Assembly (NCBI RefSeq): GCF_014195635.1
Contig: NZ_JACICC010000009.1
Location: forward strand, 30,844-94,843
Direction: 5' to 3'
Length of the DNA stretch: 64,000 bases
Source: Pseudochelatococcus contaminans
Lineage (GTDB): Bacteria; Pseudomonadota; Alphaproteobacteria; Rhizobiales; Beijerinckiaceae
Below, one piece after another: positions 36,341-44,438 of this stretch; within the stretch, counting starts at the first letter, position 1; every line of letters starts with the position of its first letter. Both the position numbers and the translations under genes were made by a program. The notes below the pieces were generated by a model, which had not been told where the DNA came from, searched no databases, and saw only the letters and a list, made by a program, of their open reading frames with translations.

Positions 36341-37320
36341 GCGTTGACGCCCTTCATGCCTTCGGCGGTGTAGCGCTCTCCGGAAACAGGCAGGCTGGAC
36401 AATGCCTTTTCAAGAATGGAGCGTGCTGTCTCGCTGAGAGTGACGGCGGTGGCGGCGACGTTTTCTTCGAGATACTTGACCCGCTTGGTGCCGGGGATCG
36501 GCACGATGTCGTCGCCCTTGGCCAGCAGCCATGCCAACGCCACCTGCGCCGGGGTGCAGCCTTGTTCGGCTGCAATGCCGCGCACGAGTTCGACCAGCGC
36601 ACCGTTGGTCTCGGCATTCTCCGATGCAAAACGCGGCAAGCTGGCCCGGAAATCGCCGTCTTCGAACTGCGATCCGGCCTGAAATCGGCCGGTGAGAAAC
36701 CCGCGCCCAAGCGGAGAATAGGCGACGAAACCAATGCCCAATTCGCGGCAGGTCGGCAGGATCTCGGTTTCCACGTCGCGCGTCCAGAGCGAGTATTCTG
36801 TCTGCACGGCCGTTACAGGATGAACGACATGGGCACGGCGCAACGTCTCGGCGCTGACCTCGCAAAGCCCGATATGGCCAATCTTGCCCTCGCGTTTCAG
36901 CGCGGCCAAACCCTCCATCGTCTCCTCGATTGGACGTTCGCGATTGATGCGGTGAACATAGTAGAGATCAATTCGCTCGACACCGAGCCGTTTGAGCGAG
37001 GCTTCGCAGGCGCGGCGCATATAATCTGTGCTGTTGTCGATGGTGCGTGTGTATTCGCCGGGTTTGCGAACGATGCCGAACTTGGTGGCAATCTTCACAT
37101 CCGCGTGGCTGTCGGCAAGGAAACGGCCGATCAGCTCCTCATTGTGGTGCGGGCCATAGGTGTCGGCGGTATCGAGGAAGTTGACGCCCAGATCGACGGC
37201 ACGACGCAGGACCGTCAAAGATTCCGCGTCGTCGCGTGGACCGTAGAACTCACTCATTCCCATGCAGCCCAGACCGATGGCGGATACCGAAAGATCAGGC
37301 CCGAGCATTCTTTGTTGCAT
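36337..37320 (-). CDS. Aldo/keto reductase
   Basis: The protein has 327 residues and an (alpha/beta)8 AKR fold: SAIGLGCMGMSEFYGPRDD, the catalytic Asp and Tyr in NFLDTADTYGPHHNE, Lys in KIATKFG and His in DLYYVHRI. The C-terminal NADPH site is IVPIPGTKRVKYLEENVAA. It resembles the YakC/AKR13 group. It is the first gene of a two-gene operon with qor. A LysR gene diverges from it 46 bases away and probably controls the pair. Confidence 0.92.
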   Translation of the reverse strand: MQQRMLGPDLSVSAIGLGCMGMSEFYGPRDDAESLTVLRRAVDLGVNFLDTADTYGPHHNEELIGRFLADSHADVKIATKFGIVRKPGEYTRTIDNSTDYMRRACEASLKRLGVERIDLYYVHRINRERPIEETMEGLAALKREGKIGHIGLCEVSAETLRRAHVVHPVTAVQTEYSLWTRDVETEILPTCRELGIGFVAYSPLGRGFLTGRFQAGSQFEDGDFRASLPRFASENAETNGALVELVRGIAAEQGCTPAQVALAWLLAKGDDIVPIPGTKRVKYLEENVAATAVTLSETARSILEKALSSLPVSGERYTAEGMKGVNA

Positions 37321-37366
37321 TGCTTTGCTCCTTGTTTGTGCAGGCTAAAGATGGTTTTCTTTTTTG

Positions 37367-38308
37367 ATGGGAAAAGCCGCCAATAGTCGTAATCAGATTT
37401 CCGAAATCGGAAAGCATGACGCAAACCGCCTGCGATGGGACGATGCGCGCGTATTCCTCGCCATTGCGCGCAACGGATCGCTGAGCGGTGCGGCGGCACA
37501 CCTCGGGGTCGGTCTCGCCACCGTCTCGCGCCAGATCGAACGGTTGGAAGTCGCTCTCAACCTGACGCTCTTCAGCCGTCACCAGAATGGCTACCGGCTG
37601 ACCGATGATGGCGCGGCGTTGCTGGAGCGTGCCGAGGCGCTGGAGCAGGCGGCTGACGCTTTCGCCGAAGGATCGGCCGTGCAGGCTGAAATCGCAGGGC
37701 GCGTCCGTCTGGCTACGGCCGAGACGCTGGCAAACCATGTCATCATCCCGGCCATGCCGAAGCTGACCGACCAGTATCCCGACCTCACGCTTGAAATTGT
37801 CACCGATGTTCAGACGGTCAATTTGCATCGGCGTGATGCCGATCTCGCTGTTCGATTGATCAAGCCCCAACGGGGCAATGTCACGATCCGGCGCCTCGGC
37901 ACGCTTGGTTTCGGCCTCTATGCTTCGCGGACCTATGCCGGGCAGAGAGATGAAGCGGCGAGGCTTGAGACCGACCGCTTCATTACATGGTGCGAGACCT
38001 ATGCCCATCTTCCCGCCGCACAATGGATCGAGCGTGCTCTACGTGGGCATCCGCCGGTTGTGGCGACCACCACCCTCTCGGCGCAGCTATCGGCGGCAAT
38101 CGCAGGTGTCGGCCTGGCCGTGTTGCCGCATTTCCTTGGGCGGCAGAACGATCTCGTTTGCCTGCAAGCCGACATCGGCATCGACCAAGAGATATGGCTC
38201 GCCGTCCATTCCGATCTGGCGCAGTCGCGCCGGGTTCGCGTGGTCAGCGAGTTTCTTGTCGAGCTGGTGCGAGAAAGCCGAGTGGCGCTCGAAACGCCTG
38301 CGCAATAA
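37367..38308 (+). CDS. LysR-family regulator divergent from the AKR/qor operon
   Basis: The protein has 313 residues. The N-terminal helix-turn-helix is WDDARVFLAIARNGSLSGAAAHLGVGLATVSRQIERLE, then an effector domain (EIAGRVRLATAETLANHVIIPAMPKL). This is the YhcS/CrgA-like branch. ATG 37367 follows a TTG in frame; ATG is chosen. Divergence from the AKR gene suggests regulation of that operon. It converges on the C-terminal remnant of the SMP-30-like gene, 18 bases away. Confidence 0.9.
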   Translation: MGKAANSRNQISEIGKHDANRLRWDDARVFLAIARNGSLSGAAAHLGVGLATVSRQIERLEVALNLTLFSRHQNGYRLTDDGAALLERAEALEQAADAFAEGSAVQAEIAGRVRLATAETLANHVIIPAMPKLTDQYPDLTLEIVTDVQTVNLHRRDADLAVRLIKPQRGNVTIRRLGTLGFGLYASRTYAGQRDEAARLETDRFITWCETYAHLPAAQWIERALRGHPPVVATTTLSAQLSAAIAGVGLAVLPHFLGRQNDLVCLQADIGIDQEIWLAVHSDLAQSRRVRVVSEFLVELVRESRVALETPAQ

Positions 38309-38326
38309 GCGTGGCTCAGGTTGCTG

Positions 38327-38742
38327 TCATGCGAGCGGAATGCGGTAAACGGCACCGTTCCCCCAATCCGCCGAATAGAGATTGCCCATCGGGGATACAG
38401 TAAGTCCAACAGGACTGGATAGGCCGTCAGCGAGGAGAACGGTCCGGCCGTCATCAAAGACTTCGTGTATGGATGTCCCCCCGTAATCGACGACGAAGAC
38501 GCGCCCCTCCGGCGTTTGTGCGATGCCCGGACCGGGCGTGCGAAGGGCTTCGCCGGTTTCGATGCGTCTGCCATCTCCGCGCAGGATCGTGATACCGCCA
38601 CCGATATTCGACACAATGAATCCACCATCTGGCCTATGAACGGCACCGACGGGGGTGCGCAGACCTGAGACGGCGACACTTCGGTTCCAGTCTTTGTCGA
38701 ACGCCAGGATTTCGTTTGTTCGCCGATTGGCGACGAGAAGAC
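38327..38742 (-). pseudogene. SMP-30/NHL-like beta-propeller gene, C-terminal part
   Basis: The readable frame gives about 138 residues of propeller repeats: SLLVANRRTNEILAFDKDW, then GLRTPVGAVHRPDGGFIVSN, RVFVVDYGGTSIHEVF and SSPVGLTVSPMGNLYSADWG, to a normal end (YRIPLA) and TGA at 38327. It has no start: the right boundary at 38742 is the tip of an IS3-type inverted repeat. Its N-terminal half is at 56213-56575 on the same strand. About ten residues between the halves seem lost. The intact protein would be secreted, similar to gluconolactonase-like propellers. Confidence 0.75.
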
Positions 38743-38776
38743 TGATCTGCCCCCAGCGAGTGGGCCGGTTGGTTTG

Positions 38777-39115
38777 TTAGTGGATTAAGCCCATCGCCGC
38801 CATATCCGGACGGAGGTGGAGCGAAGCGGAACCGGAGGCCGGATATAGCGGTGTCGCCGTTTCCGGGGCCGGTGGTCGGTATCCAAGGCTGCTGTGCGGG
38901 CGGACGGTGTTGTAATGCCGCCGCCAGGCTTCGATCAGCACCCTGGCCTCGGCGAGGCTGTAGAAAATCTCGCCGTTGAGCAGTTCGTCGCGAAGCGACC
39001 CGTTGAAGCTTTCGTTATAGCCATTCTCCCATGGTGATCCCGGCGCGATGTAGAGCGTCTTCACGCCGATTTGCCCCCACCATTTCTGGACAGCGGTCGC
39101 GATAAATTCGCTGCC
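38777..39115 (-). pseudogene. IS3-family OrfB, C-terminal part
   Basis: The frame encodes [45 protein letters not shown] and continues to [12 protein letters not shown] and a stop at 38777. The acidic catalytic residue is in [15 protein letters not shown]. It is the end of the DDE integrase domain. The N-terminal part of the same gene ends ...HIRSDN at 40775. The intact IS110 at 39116-40774 has split the DN/GS junction exactly. Confidence 0.85.
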
Positions 39116-39132
39116 ATAGCACATTGGGAAGC

Positions 39133-39198
39133 GGCCTGTTGAAGGCCGGATTGCCTTGATGGAGGCAAGGGCGCGTAGCGCCCGCAGACTTCATCAAG
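39133..39198 (+). ncRNA. Structured leader of the IS110 element, candidate bridge RNA
   Basis: Three hairpins follow in a row: GGCCT/AGGCC (39133-39147), TTGCCT/AGGCAA (39151-39168) and GGGCGC/GCGCCC (39169-39183). CTTGATG (39155-39161) can also pair with CATCAAG (39192-39198). IS110-group elements encode the guide (bridge) RNA in the noncoding end upstream of the transposase, so this position is as expected. Guide loops matching the target were not identified. Confidence 0.4.
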
Positions 39199-39267
39199 GC
39201 GGCCATGACCGGTCAGCAGGTCTCTAAAGTGAAGTTGTCGACTCAACCCTTTGGAGACTGACCGATC

Positions 39268-40560
39268 ATGACCAAGCGCAGTTCTACTCCCGCCGACGCC
39301 GTGCTGGTAGCCATCGATATGTCCAAGCACCGCCAGGAAGTTCTGCTTGAACGACCGGAGGGCGGCCGCCGGCGCCGCATGACAGTGATGGCGACGAAGG
39401 CGGATTATGATCGCCTGGCCGACGATCTGACGATCATTGGCAAGCCCGTGATTGTCGGTTTCGAAGCGACTGGCAACTATCACCGCACGCTGGCGCATCG
39501 ATTGCTGTCCGCCGGGTTTGAGTTGCGCCTGATCTCGTCGGTCGCCTTGGCCCGGACGCGCGAAGCGCTGCACAATGGCTGGGACAAGAACGATTCCAAG
39601 GACGCGCAAGTGATCCTGCATATGTTGAGGATCGGTGCGACCCAGCGCTATGTCGATCCGCTGGCAGCCGGTATCAACGATCTGCAGGAGATGTCGAAGA
39701 CGCATGAAGCCATATCAAAGGCGAAGACCCAGGCCTGGCATAGGATCCTGACCCACTACCTGCCGCTGTATTTCCCGGAGATCGAGCGTTTCGCCGGCAA
39801 CAGCCGGTCTGACTGGTTCCTGGCGCTGATCGAACGTTTCCCGACGCCGGGGAGCATCATCTCGATCGGCCGCGAAGCCTTCACTGAACAGGCCTGGCCG
39901 TTGATCGGTCGCAAGGTCTCCAAGGCCCGGGTAGTCAACGATATCTATGAGACCGCCTCTGCATCGATCGCGCTGCCGATTGACGAGGATTCCACTGCGA
40001 TCACGATGTTCCGCATGGTCGTCGCTCAGGCTCGTACCCTGATCCAACAACGCAATGAGATTGAGCGGATCGCCCATGACGCGCTGGCCGCGAACCGCGA
40101 TTATCAGCTTCTGCGGATGATCCCAGGCATCGGACCGATCAATGCCCTGACGATCCTTGCCGAGGCCGGTGATCTGCGCCGCTTCAGCCATCATCGCCAG
40201 TTTCTCAAGTTCTGTGGCCTCGACCTCGCTACCTGTCAGTCCGGTATGTTCCGCGGTCGGACCAAGCTGTCAAAGTATGGCAATGCCCGGTTGCGGCGTA
40301 CATTCTGGATGGCGACGCAGGTCGCGATCCGCCAGCGCGACAACAGCTTCCGCGATAAGCTGGGGCGCTATGTCGCCGGGTATCCCAACGACCCCGATCG
40401 CCGTCGCAAGGCGATGACCGCGCTCACCGCCAAAATGGCGCGCGTTGCGCATGCCGTCATCAAGACGGGAACCGAGTACCGTCCGTTCGTCGAACGGGCG
40501 GACACCAGATGGAAGGACCCCTCTCTGTGCAGCCGTGAGGGCGCTACCGCGACCCTGTAG
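39268..40560 (+). CDS. IS110-family transposase (complete)
   Basis: The protein has 430 residues. The DEDD RuvC-like domain begins AVLVAIDMSKHRQEVLLERPEG; the second motif is VIVGFEATGNYHRTLAHRL and the third NDSKDAQVILHML. The C-terminal transposase-20 domain has MIPGIGPINALTILAEAGDLRRF and the catalytic Ser region SGMFRGRTKLSKYGNARLRRTFW. It joins ends and target under guidance of a bridge RNA. GGAG lies ten bases before the ATG. No break is seen, so it may be active. Confidence 0.93.
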   Translation: MTKRSSTPADAVLVAIDMSKHRQEVLLERPEGGRRRRMTVMATKADYDRLADDLTIIGKPVIVGFEATGNYHRTLAHRLLSAGFELRLISSVALARTREALHNGWDKNDSKDAQVILHMLRIGATQRYVDPLAAGINDLQEMSKTHEAISKAKTQAWHRILTHYLPLYFPEIERFAGNSRSDWFLALIERFPTPGSIISIGREAFTEQAWPLIGRKVSKARVVNDIYETASASIALPIDEDSTAITMFRMVVAQARTLIQQRNEIERIAHDALAANRDYQLLRMIPGIGPINALTILAEAGDLRRFSHHRQFLKFCGLDLATCQSGMFRGRTKLSKYGNARLRRTFWMATQVAIRQRDNSFRDKLGRYVAGYPNDPDRRRKAMTALTAKMARVAHAVIKTGTEYRPFVERADTRWKDPSLCSREGATATL

Positions 40561-40774
40561 ATAATGTTCGGGCCTTCCATCTGGCATCCGTATCTCATTT
40601 TAAGGACGGTGAGGACCACGACCCACGCGGCTGCTGGATCCTGTGTTTGCTATGGCCGAGAGCGCATTCCTTGACGATGGAAGCCATCTGGATCATAAAA
40701 ATCATCAGCGCCGATTACACTCGGCGCAACGAGACCTGCTGGCCTTTGCCCGCTGCTGCTTCCCTACATAGGAC

Positions 40775-41350
40775 GTTATCGGACCGTATATGCGCTGGCG
40801 GGCCACGCGAGATGAACAGGTCAGCCAGAGCCGCCAGAACATCCTCATGCTTGAGTTGCCGTGCAACGATGAGCGCTAAGCACTCCCTGCTGGCCTCGTC
40901 GATGATGGTCAGGATGCGGAACTTGCGGCCATCATGCGTGCGACCCTCGACGAAGTCGTAGGCCCACACATGCCCCGGATACTCAGGCCGCAGGCGGATG
41001 CATGATCCGTCGTTGAGCCACAGACGCCCGCGCTTTGGCTGGCGCTGCGGCACTTTGAGCCCTTCGCGCCGCCATATCCGCTCGACCCGTTTATGGTTCA
41101 CCGTCCATCCCGCATGGCACAGCAACGCCGTCACCCGGCGATAGCCGTAACGACCATATTGCTTCGCCAAAGCGATAATGTCCTCCGTCAGCGCCTGTTC
41201 GTCATCCGCCCCGCGCGGCACTTTACGCTGTGTCGATCGATGCTGCCCCAGAACCCGGCATATCCGTCGCTCGGATACCCGGACGGGCAGATCCCGTCGT
41301 ATATGATCGATGCAGCGCCGCCGCCGCGCGGGGCTCAGAAGTTTCCCCGT
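40775..41350 (-). pseudogene. IS3-family OrfB, N-terminal part
   Basis: The frame includes SERRICRVLGQHRSTQRKVPRG-like sequence, then TEDIIALAKQYGRYGYRRVTALLCHAGW, PKRGRLWLNDGSCIRLRPEYPGHVWAYDFVEGRTHDGRKF and DLFISRGPPAHIRSDN. The first two catalytic Asp residues are in YDFVEGR and RSDN. It is cut exactly at 40775 by the IS110 element and continues at 39115. Coordinates on the right are approximate because the OrfA-OrfB junction is a frameshift. Confidence 0.8.
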
Positions 41351-41487
41351 GCCGCCTCCTGCAATATCAGCTTGTCCAGCGTCAGGTCGGAGATCGCGCG
41401 GCGCAGCCGCTGGTTCTCCTTCTCCAGATCCTTCATCCGCCGCGCCTGATCGGTCTTCAGACCGCCATATTCCTTGCGCCAGCTAAT
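41335..41487 (-). pseudogene. IS3-family OrfA, C-terminal part
   Basis: The frame encodes SWRKEYGGLKTDQARRMKDL, ending LDKLILQEAARGNF and a stop at 41335, the leucine-zipper end of an IS3 OrfA. It is cut at 41487 by the left end of an IS110-type element. The missing N-terminus (ending EQTYYLY) is at 56017-56149, where the right end of an IS110-type element abuts. Confidence 0.8.
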
Positions 41488-41550
41488 GGGATGGACGGCT
41501 CTCCCACCCCGGAGCATCGTTGTGCAACCGGCAGTCGAAGGAGAGGAATG

Positions 41551-41802
41551 ATGACCATCGATGTACTTGGTATTGATCTGGCGAAGAATGTCTTCCAGCT
41601 GCATGGCGTTGATCGCAAGGGCAATGCGATTTTCAAACGGCGGGTCATGCGCGACCAACTACTTTCGGTGCTGGCCGGGATTGAGCCCTGCACCGTCGCG
41701 ATCGAAGCCTGCACAGGAGCATTTTGCTGGGCCCGCCAATTTGAAGAGTTGGGCCACAACGTGAAGATCGTGAGTCCTCAATATGTGAAGCCATTTGTCA
41801 AA
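41551..41802 (+). pseudogene. IS110-family transposase fragment B (N-terminus only)
   Basis: Reads MTIDVLGIDLAKNVFQLHGVD onward to IEACTGAFCWARQFEELGHNVKIVSPQYVKPFVK and stops matching the family at 41802. The expected continuation (a KTDAADAEAI-type motif) is absent. The element's left end is near 41486 (ATGGGATGGACGGCTC). The break codon is the same as in fragment C at 54129. From 41803 a different sequence with hairpins starts. Confidence 0.85.
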
Positions 41803-41912
41803 TTATGGTCACCTCGCCATAAGCGGACTAATCACGAGGTCTCCATAATGCGGAGGAACGCGGCCTGATCGGCGGATTTTCGCCGTTTTCGGATGGGCTT
41901 GCTTTGCATTAT
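41803..41912. repeat. Double-hairpin element end, copy 1
   Basis: The first hairpin uses ATGG(TC)ACCTCG and CGAGGT(CT)CCAT within 41805-41846. The second uses ATAATGCGGAGGAA (41845-41858) and TTGCTTTGCATTAT (41899-41912), 11 of 14 paired. The first 59 bases (41803-41861) align without gaps to 54130-54188, with runs such as CCATAATGCG and AGGAACGC identical. The copy leads to a tyrosine recombinase gene 47 bases later. A palindrome GGTCAATTGACC (41932-41943) is between them. Confidence 0.7.
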
Positions 41913-41959
41913 TTGGTGCCGAACCTCTGCGGGTCAATTGACCAACAGAGGACCCGCCA

Positions 41960-42592
41960 ATGCTCGATAACCATCACGAACTTATTTCCGCACTCAATTC
42001 CTCGCTTCTCAGTCAGGGATACAGCCCGGTCGTGGTGAGGAATTACTGCACCTACGCATCTGGATTTCTCGATTATCTGGTACTGCGGGGCGTCCCGGTC
42101 GCAGACGTGATCGACGTGCAGGTAGAGCAATACCTGCGGCACGCGATCGTAAAGTTCGAAAAGGAGCGTGGTCGACGTCCCAGCGCACGCTGGTACAAGG
42201 TTCCGCGTTCCGGGATTCATGCGTTGTTGCGACTTGCTCACGGTCAATGGCCGCCAGCAATCGAGCCTATCTGCGCGGCCGATGTGGCCCGATTTGCAGT
42301 TTGCGACGAATACGAAATCTGGCTGCGTGAGGAACGCGGGTTGGCTCGCTCCAGCGTCGCAGCGCTGATGTGGGAAGCCCGGAACTTTCTTGCCTGGCAG
42401 ATCGATTGCGGAAGCGGCGGCTTGGCGGGTCTGAGCATCGTTGACATAGACCGTTACATGGATCTGCGCGCGCCGAAACTGACGCGCGGCTCGCTGAAGT
42501 CTGTCGCGGAGCGGCTTCGCTCGCTGCTGCGATATCTCCACATCATGGGTTGCGTCACAACGGACCTATCAGGGCATGTGATTGCATCGTAA
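41960..42592 (+). pseudogene. Tyrosine recombinase, truncated after the core-binding domain
   Basis: 210 residues: an N-terminal SAM-like domain (ALNSSLLSQGYSPVVVRNYCTYASGFLDYLVLRG) and a second helical domain (ELRGLARSSVAALMWEARNFLAW-like; LTRGSLKSVAERLRSLLRYLHIMG). The catalytic domain with R-H-R-Y is missing; the stop TAA is inside the inverted repeat of the IS6 element. The type resembles the first recombinase of recombinase-in-trio elements. It is the only recombinase attached to the double-hairpin end. Confidence 0.7.
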
Positions 42593-43389
42593 ACTTAACC
42601 GTTGCGAGGCGAGCTGGGATGCAGGGTATCTGCGGCAGGTTATAGTCGAGCGATTTTTGCCCATTGGTCCATTGCAGCGGCGTGCAATTCGCGATGATGG
42701 CCGGAGGAGATGTCGTGACGGGGAATATGAAAGAGGTTTGCAATCGGATCGTGGATAGAGACGAAGCGCTGCAAATGTCGGGTCGATTTGAACCGCTTCA
42801 TGATCCGCTCTCGTCGTCGGATCGGTTGATGGGAATTTTCCGCCCGATTGTTCAGGCCTTTGTGGGAACGATGCTCCACACCCGGCATGATCTCTCGCCT
42901 TGCCGCGTCATAGGATCGAAGCTTGTCGGTGATCATTACCCGTGGCGCCCGGCCCTGGCCCCTCAACAGCTTGCGCATCAGGCGCGTTGCCGCCTTGGCG
43001 TTGCGGCGACTTTGCACCAGAACATCGAGAACGAAACCATCCTGATTGACGGCGCGCCACAGCCAATGCTTTTTGCCACGGATCGAAATGACGACCTCGT
43101 CGAGATACCATTTGTCGCCGAACCGGCCGGACACCCGTCCGCGGATGTCGTTGGCGAAGGCGCGACCGAACTTCTCCGCCCATAGTCGGACCGTCTGATG
43201 TGAAACGATGATGCCACGGGCCGCCAGCATGTCCTCGACCATTCGCAAGCTCAGTGGGAAGCGGAAATAGAGCCACACAGCGTGGGCAATGATTTCGGCT
43301 GGAAAGCGATGGCGTCGGTAGAGGGGATCACGGTCTGTCATGCCCCAGCATCGCCCAACAAGCTCCAAATTCCGTTAAGTTTACGATGC
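42584..43389 (-). mobile_element. IS6-family insertion sequence
   Basis: Inverted repeats GCATCGTAAACTTAAC at 42584-42599 and its exact complement at 43374-43389 bound one transposase gene. Total 806 bp, normal for the family. It truncates the tyrosine recombinase gene on the left. The 228 bases to the right (43390-43617) hold no gene that I could recognise. Confidence 0.88.
42640..43341 (-). CDS. IS6-family transposase
   Basis: 233 residues. MTDRDPLYRRHRFPAEII starts the protein. DDE residues are in DKWYLDEVVISIRGKKHWLWRAV, PRVMITDKLRSYDAARR and RAENSHQPIRRRERIMKRFKS, the family signature. The frame extends to 43368, but the ATG at 43341 matches the usual start. Complete, so probably active. 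Confidence 0.93.
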   Translation of the reverse strand: MTDRDPLYRRHRFPAEIIAHAVWLYFRFPLSLRMVEDMLAARGIIVSHQTVRLWAEKFGRAFANDIRGRVSGRFGDKWYLDEVVISIRGKKHWLWRAVNQDGFVLDVLVQSRRNAKAATRLMRKLLRGQGRAPRVMITDKLRSYDAARREIMPGVEHRSHKGLNNRAENSHQPIRRRERIMKRFKSTRHLQRFVSIHDPIANLFHIPRHDISSGHHRELHAAAMDQWAKIARL

Positions 43390-43617
43390 CGTCGAAGGAG
43401 CTTCTGGAGGCCAAGAGCGAGATCCGTTGACCGCGGTCGCAGTTGCGGAGAACCGAGGAGGAGCAGGATCTACCAAAATACGATCACCGGGCTTTGGTTC
43501 TCGACCGAGTGATGCTTGCACCTCGCCCGGCGGATGCTCTTGATGGTCTCTTAAACCGTTGTTGTTTGCGGTCCGGATTTCTGTCTCATCTCGTGATAGC
43601 TTGTCGGCGACGGGGTT

Positions 43618-44274
43618 TCATCTCGCCGGAGATACTCGCTCTACGCCCTCTTTTTCCTTAACATCGTGGCGGAAGATCCTCACGATCTGCCGGCCGATAT
43701 CCTCCGGGCTCATGCCGCCCTGGCGGTACCAGCTGCTGACATTGTTGAGCAATGTCAGCAGCAGCAGACGGTAGACGCCGCGGTCGAGCGCCGGGTCGAG
43801 CGGCAACCCCGGGATCAGCTCACGGAATATCGCTTCGAAGGCATCGCGCTTCGCCACCAGCCGCTCGCGTATTTCCGGCGGCGCGGAAGCGAAATCATTC
43901 ATCAACGGCATGGTCAGAGAGTGCGGATCGAGCTGGATTTCCAGCATCGTGACGCAAGCCGCCTCGAGACGCTCCCACGGATCTGTCTTGCCCGCCATGG
44001 CCGTCGCTATCCGGTCCCCGGCCACCTGCAGCGCCATGTCGTGGATGCGAACGAACAAGGCTTCCTTGGACTTGATGTAGTGATAGAGCGAACCGCCCAG
44101 CAGGCCGACCTTCTCGCCGATATCGCGCACGGAGGTCGCCGCATAGCCCCTTTCGGCGAACAAGCCGGCGGCGGCCTCGAGGATTTCACAATGCCGCTCG
44201 CTCAACTCGCCGCCGACCATTGCGGCGGCAAGACTGTCACGCAGGGTAGAGACCCCACCTCCCGCGTCCTTCAT
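43618..44274 (-). CDS. TetR-family repressor of the beta-oxidation cluster
   Basis: 218 residues. The helix-turn-helix region is HCEILEAAAGLFAERGYAATSVRDIGEKVGLLGGSLYHYIKSKEALF. The C-terminal ligand domain (TDPWERLEAACVTMLEIQL onward) fits acyl-CoA-responsive TetR proteins such as FadR of Bacillus or PsrA. The frame is open to 44424, but the ATG at 44274 gives a standard length. It diverges from the six-gene operon at 44439, with a 20-bp dyad between. Confidence 0.88.
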   Translation of the reverse strand: MKDAGGGVSTLRDSLAAAMVGGELSERHCEILEAAAGLFAERGYAATSVRDIGEKVGLLGGSLYHYIKSKEALFVRIHDMALQVAGDRIATAMAGKTDPWERLEAACVTMLEIQLDPHSLTMPLMNDFASAPPEIRERLVAKRDAFEAIFRELIPGLPLDPALDRGVYRLLLLTLLNNVSSWYRQGGMSPEDIGRQIVRIFRHDVKEKEGVERVSPAR

Positions 44275-44388
44275 TCTGGTTCTCGCTTCCCGTTTCACTT
44301 GTAGGCCGGCCGCGCGAAGCGCCGACCGACATCGTTTCACAAGCCTTACCTCACCGGCATCATGCCGGTAAAGATTCAGCTTGCCAAT

Positions 44389-44408
44389 TGTAACAATCGT
44401 TTGATACA
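44389..44408. promoter_or_regulatory. Putative TetR operator
   Basis: TGTAACAATCGTTTGATACA is an inverted repeat with 8 of 10 pairs matched, 30 bases before the GTG start of the ETF-QO gene and 114 bases before the TetR start. TetR-type FadR/PsrA operators are similar 16-20-bp dyads over the promoter of the divergent operon. Confidence 0.6.
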
Positions 44409-44438
44409 GGATTGACAGCGTCAAGAGGAGGAGACCGG

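Larger units (their letters stand above)
39116..40774 (+). mobile_element. Intact IS110-family element inserted in IS3 orfB
   Basis: Flanking codons (RSDN at 40775 and GSEF at 39115) join in frame when these 1,659 bases are removed, which fixes the ends. There are no terminal inverted repeats, as usual for IS110. The 5' noncoding part is 152 bases and strongly structured; the 3' noncoding part is 214 bases. It holds one complete transposase gene. Confidence 0.85.

Noticed and set aside
43390..43617. Gene remnant between IS6 and TetR
   Set aside because: A short frame (MPSKELLEAKSEIR) can be read but cannot be assigned to any protein.
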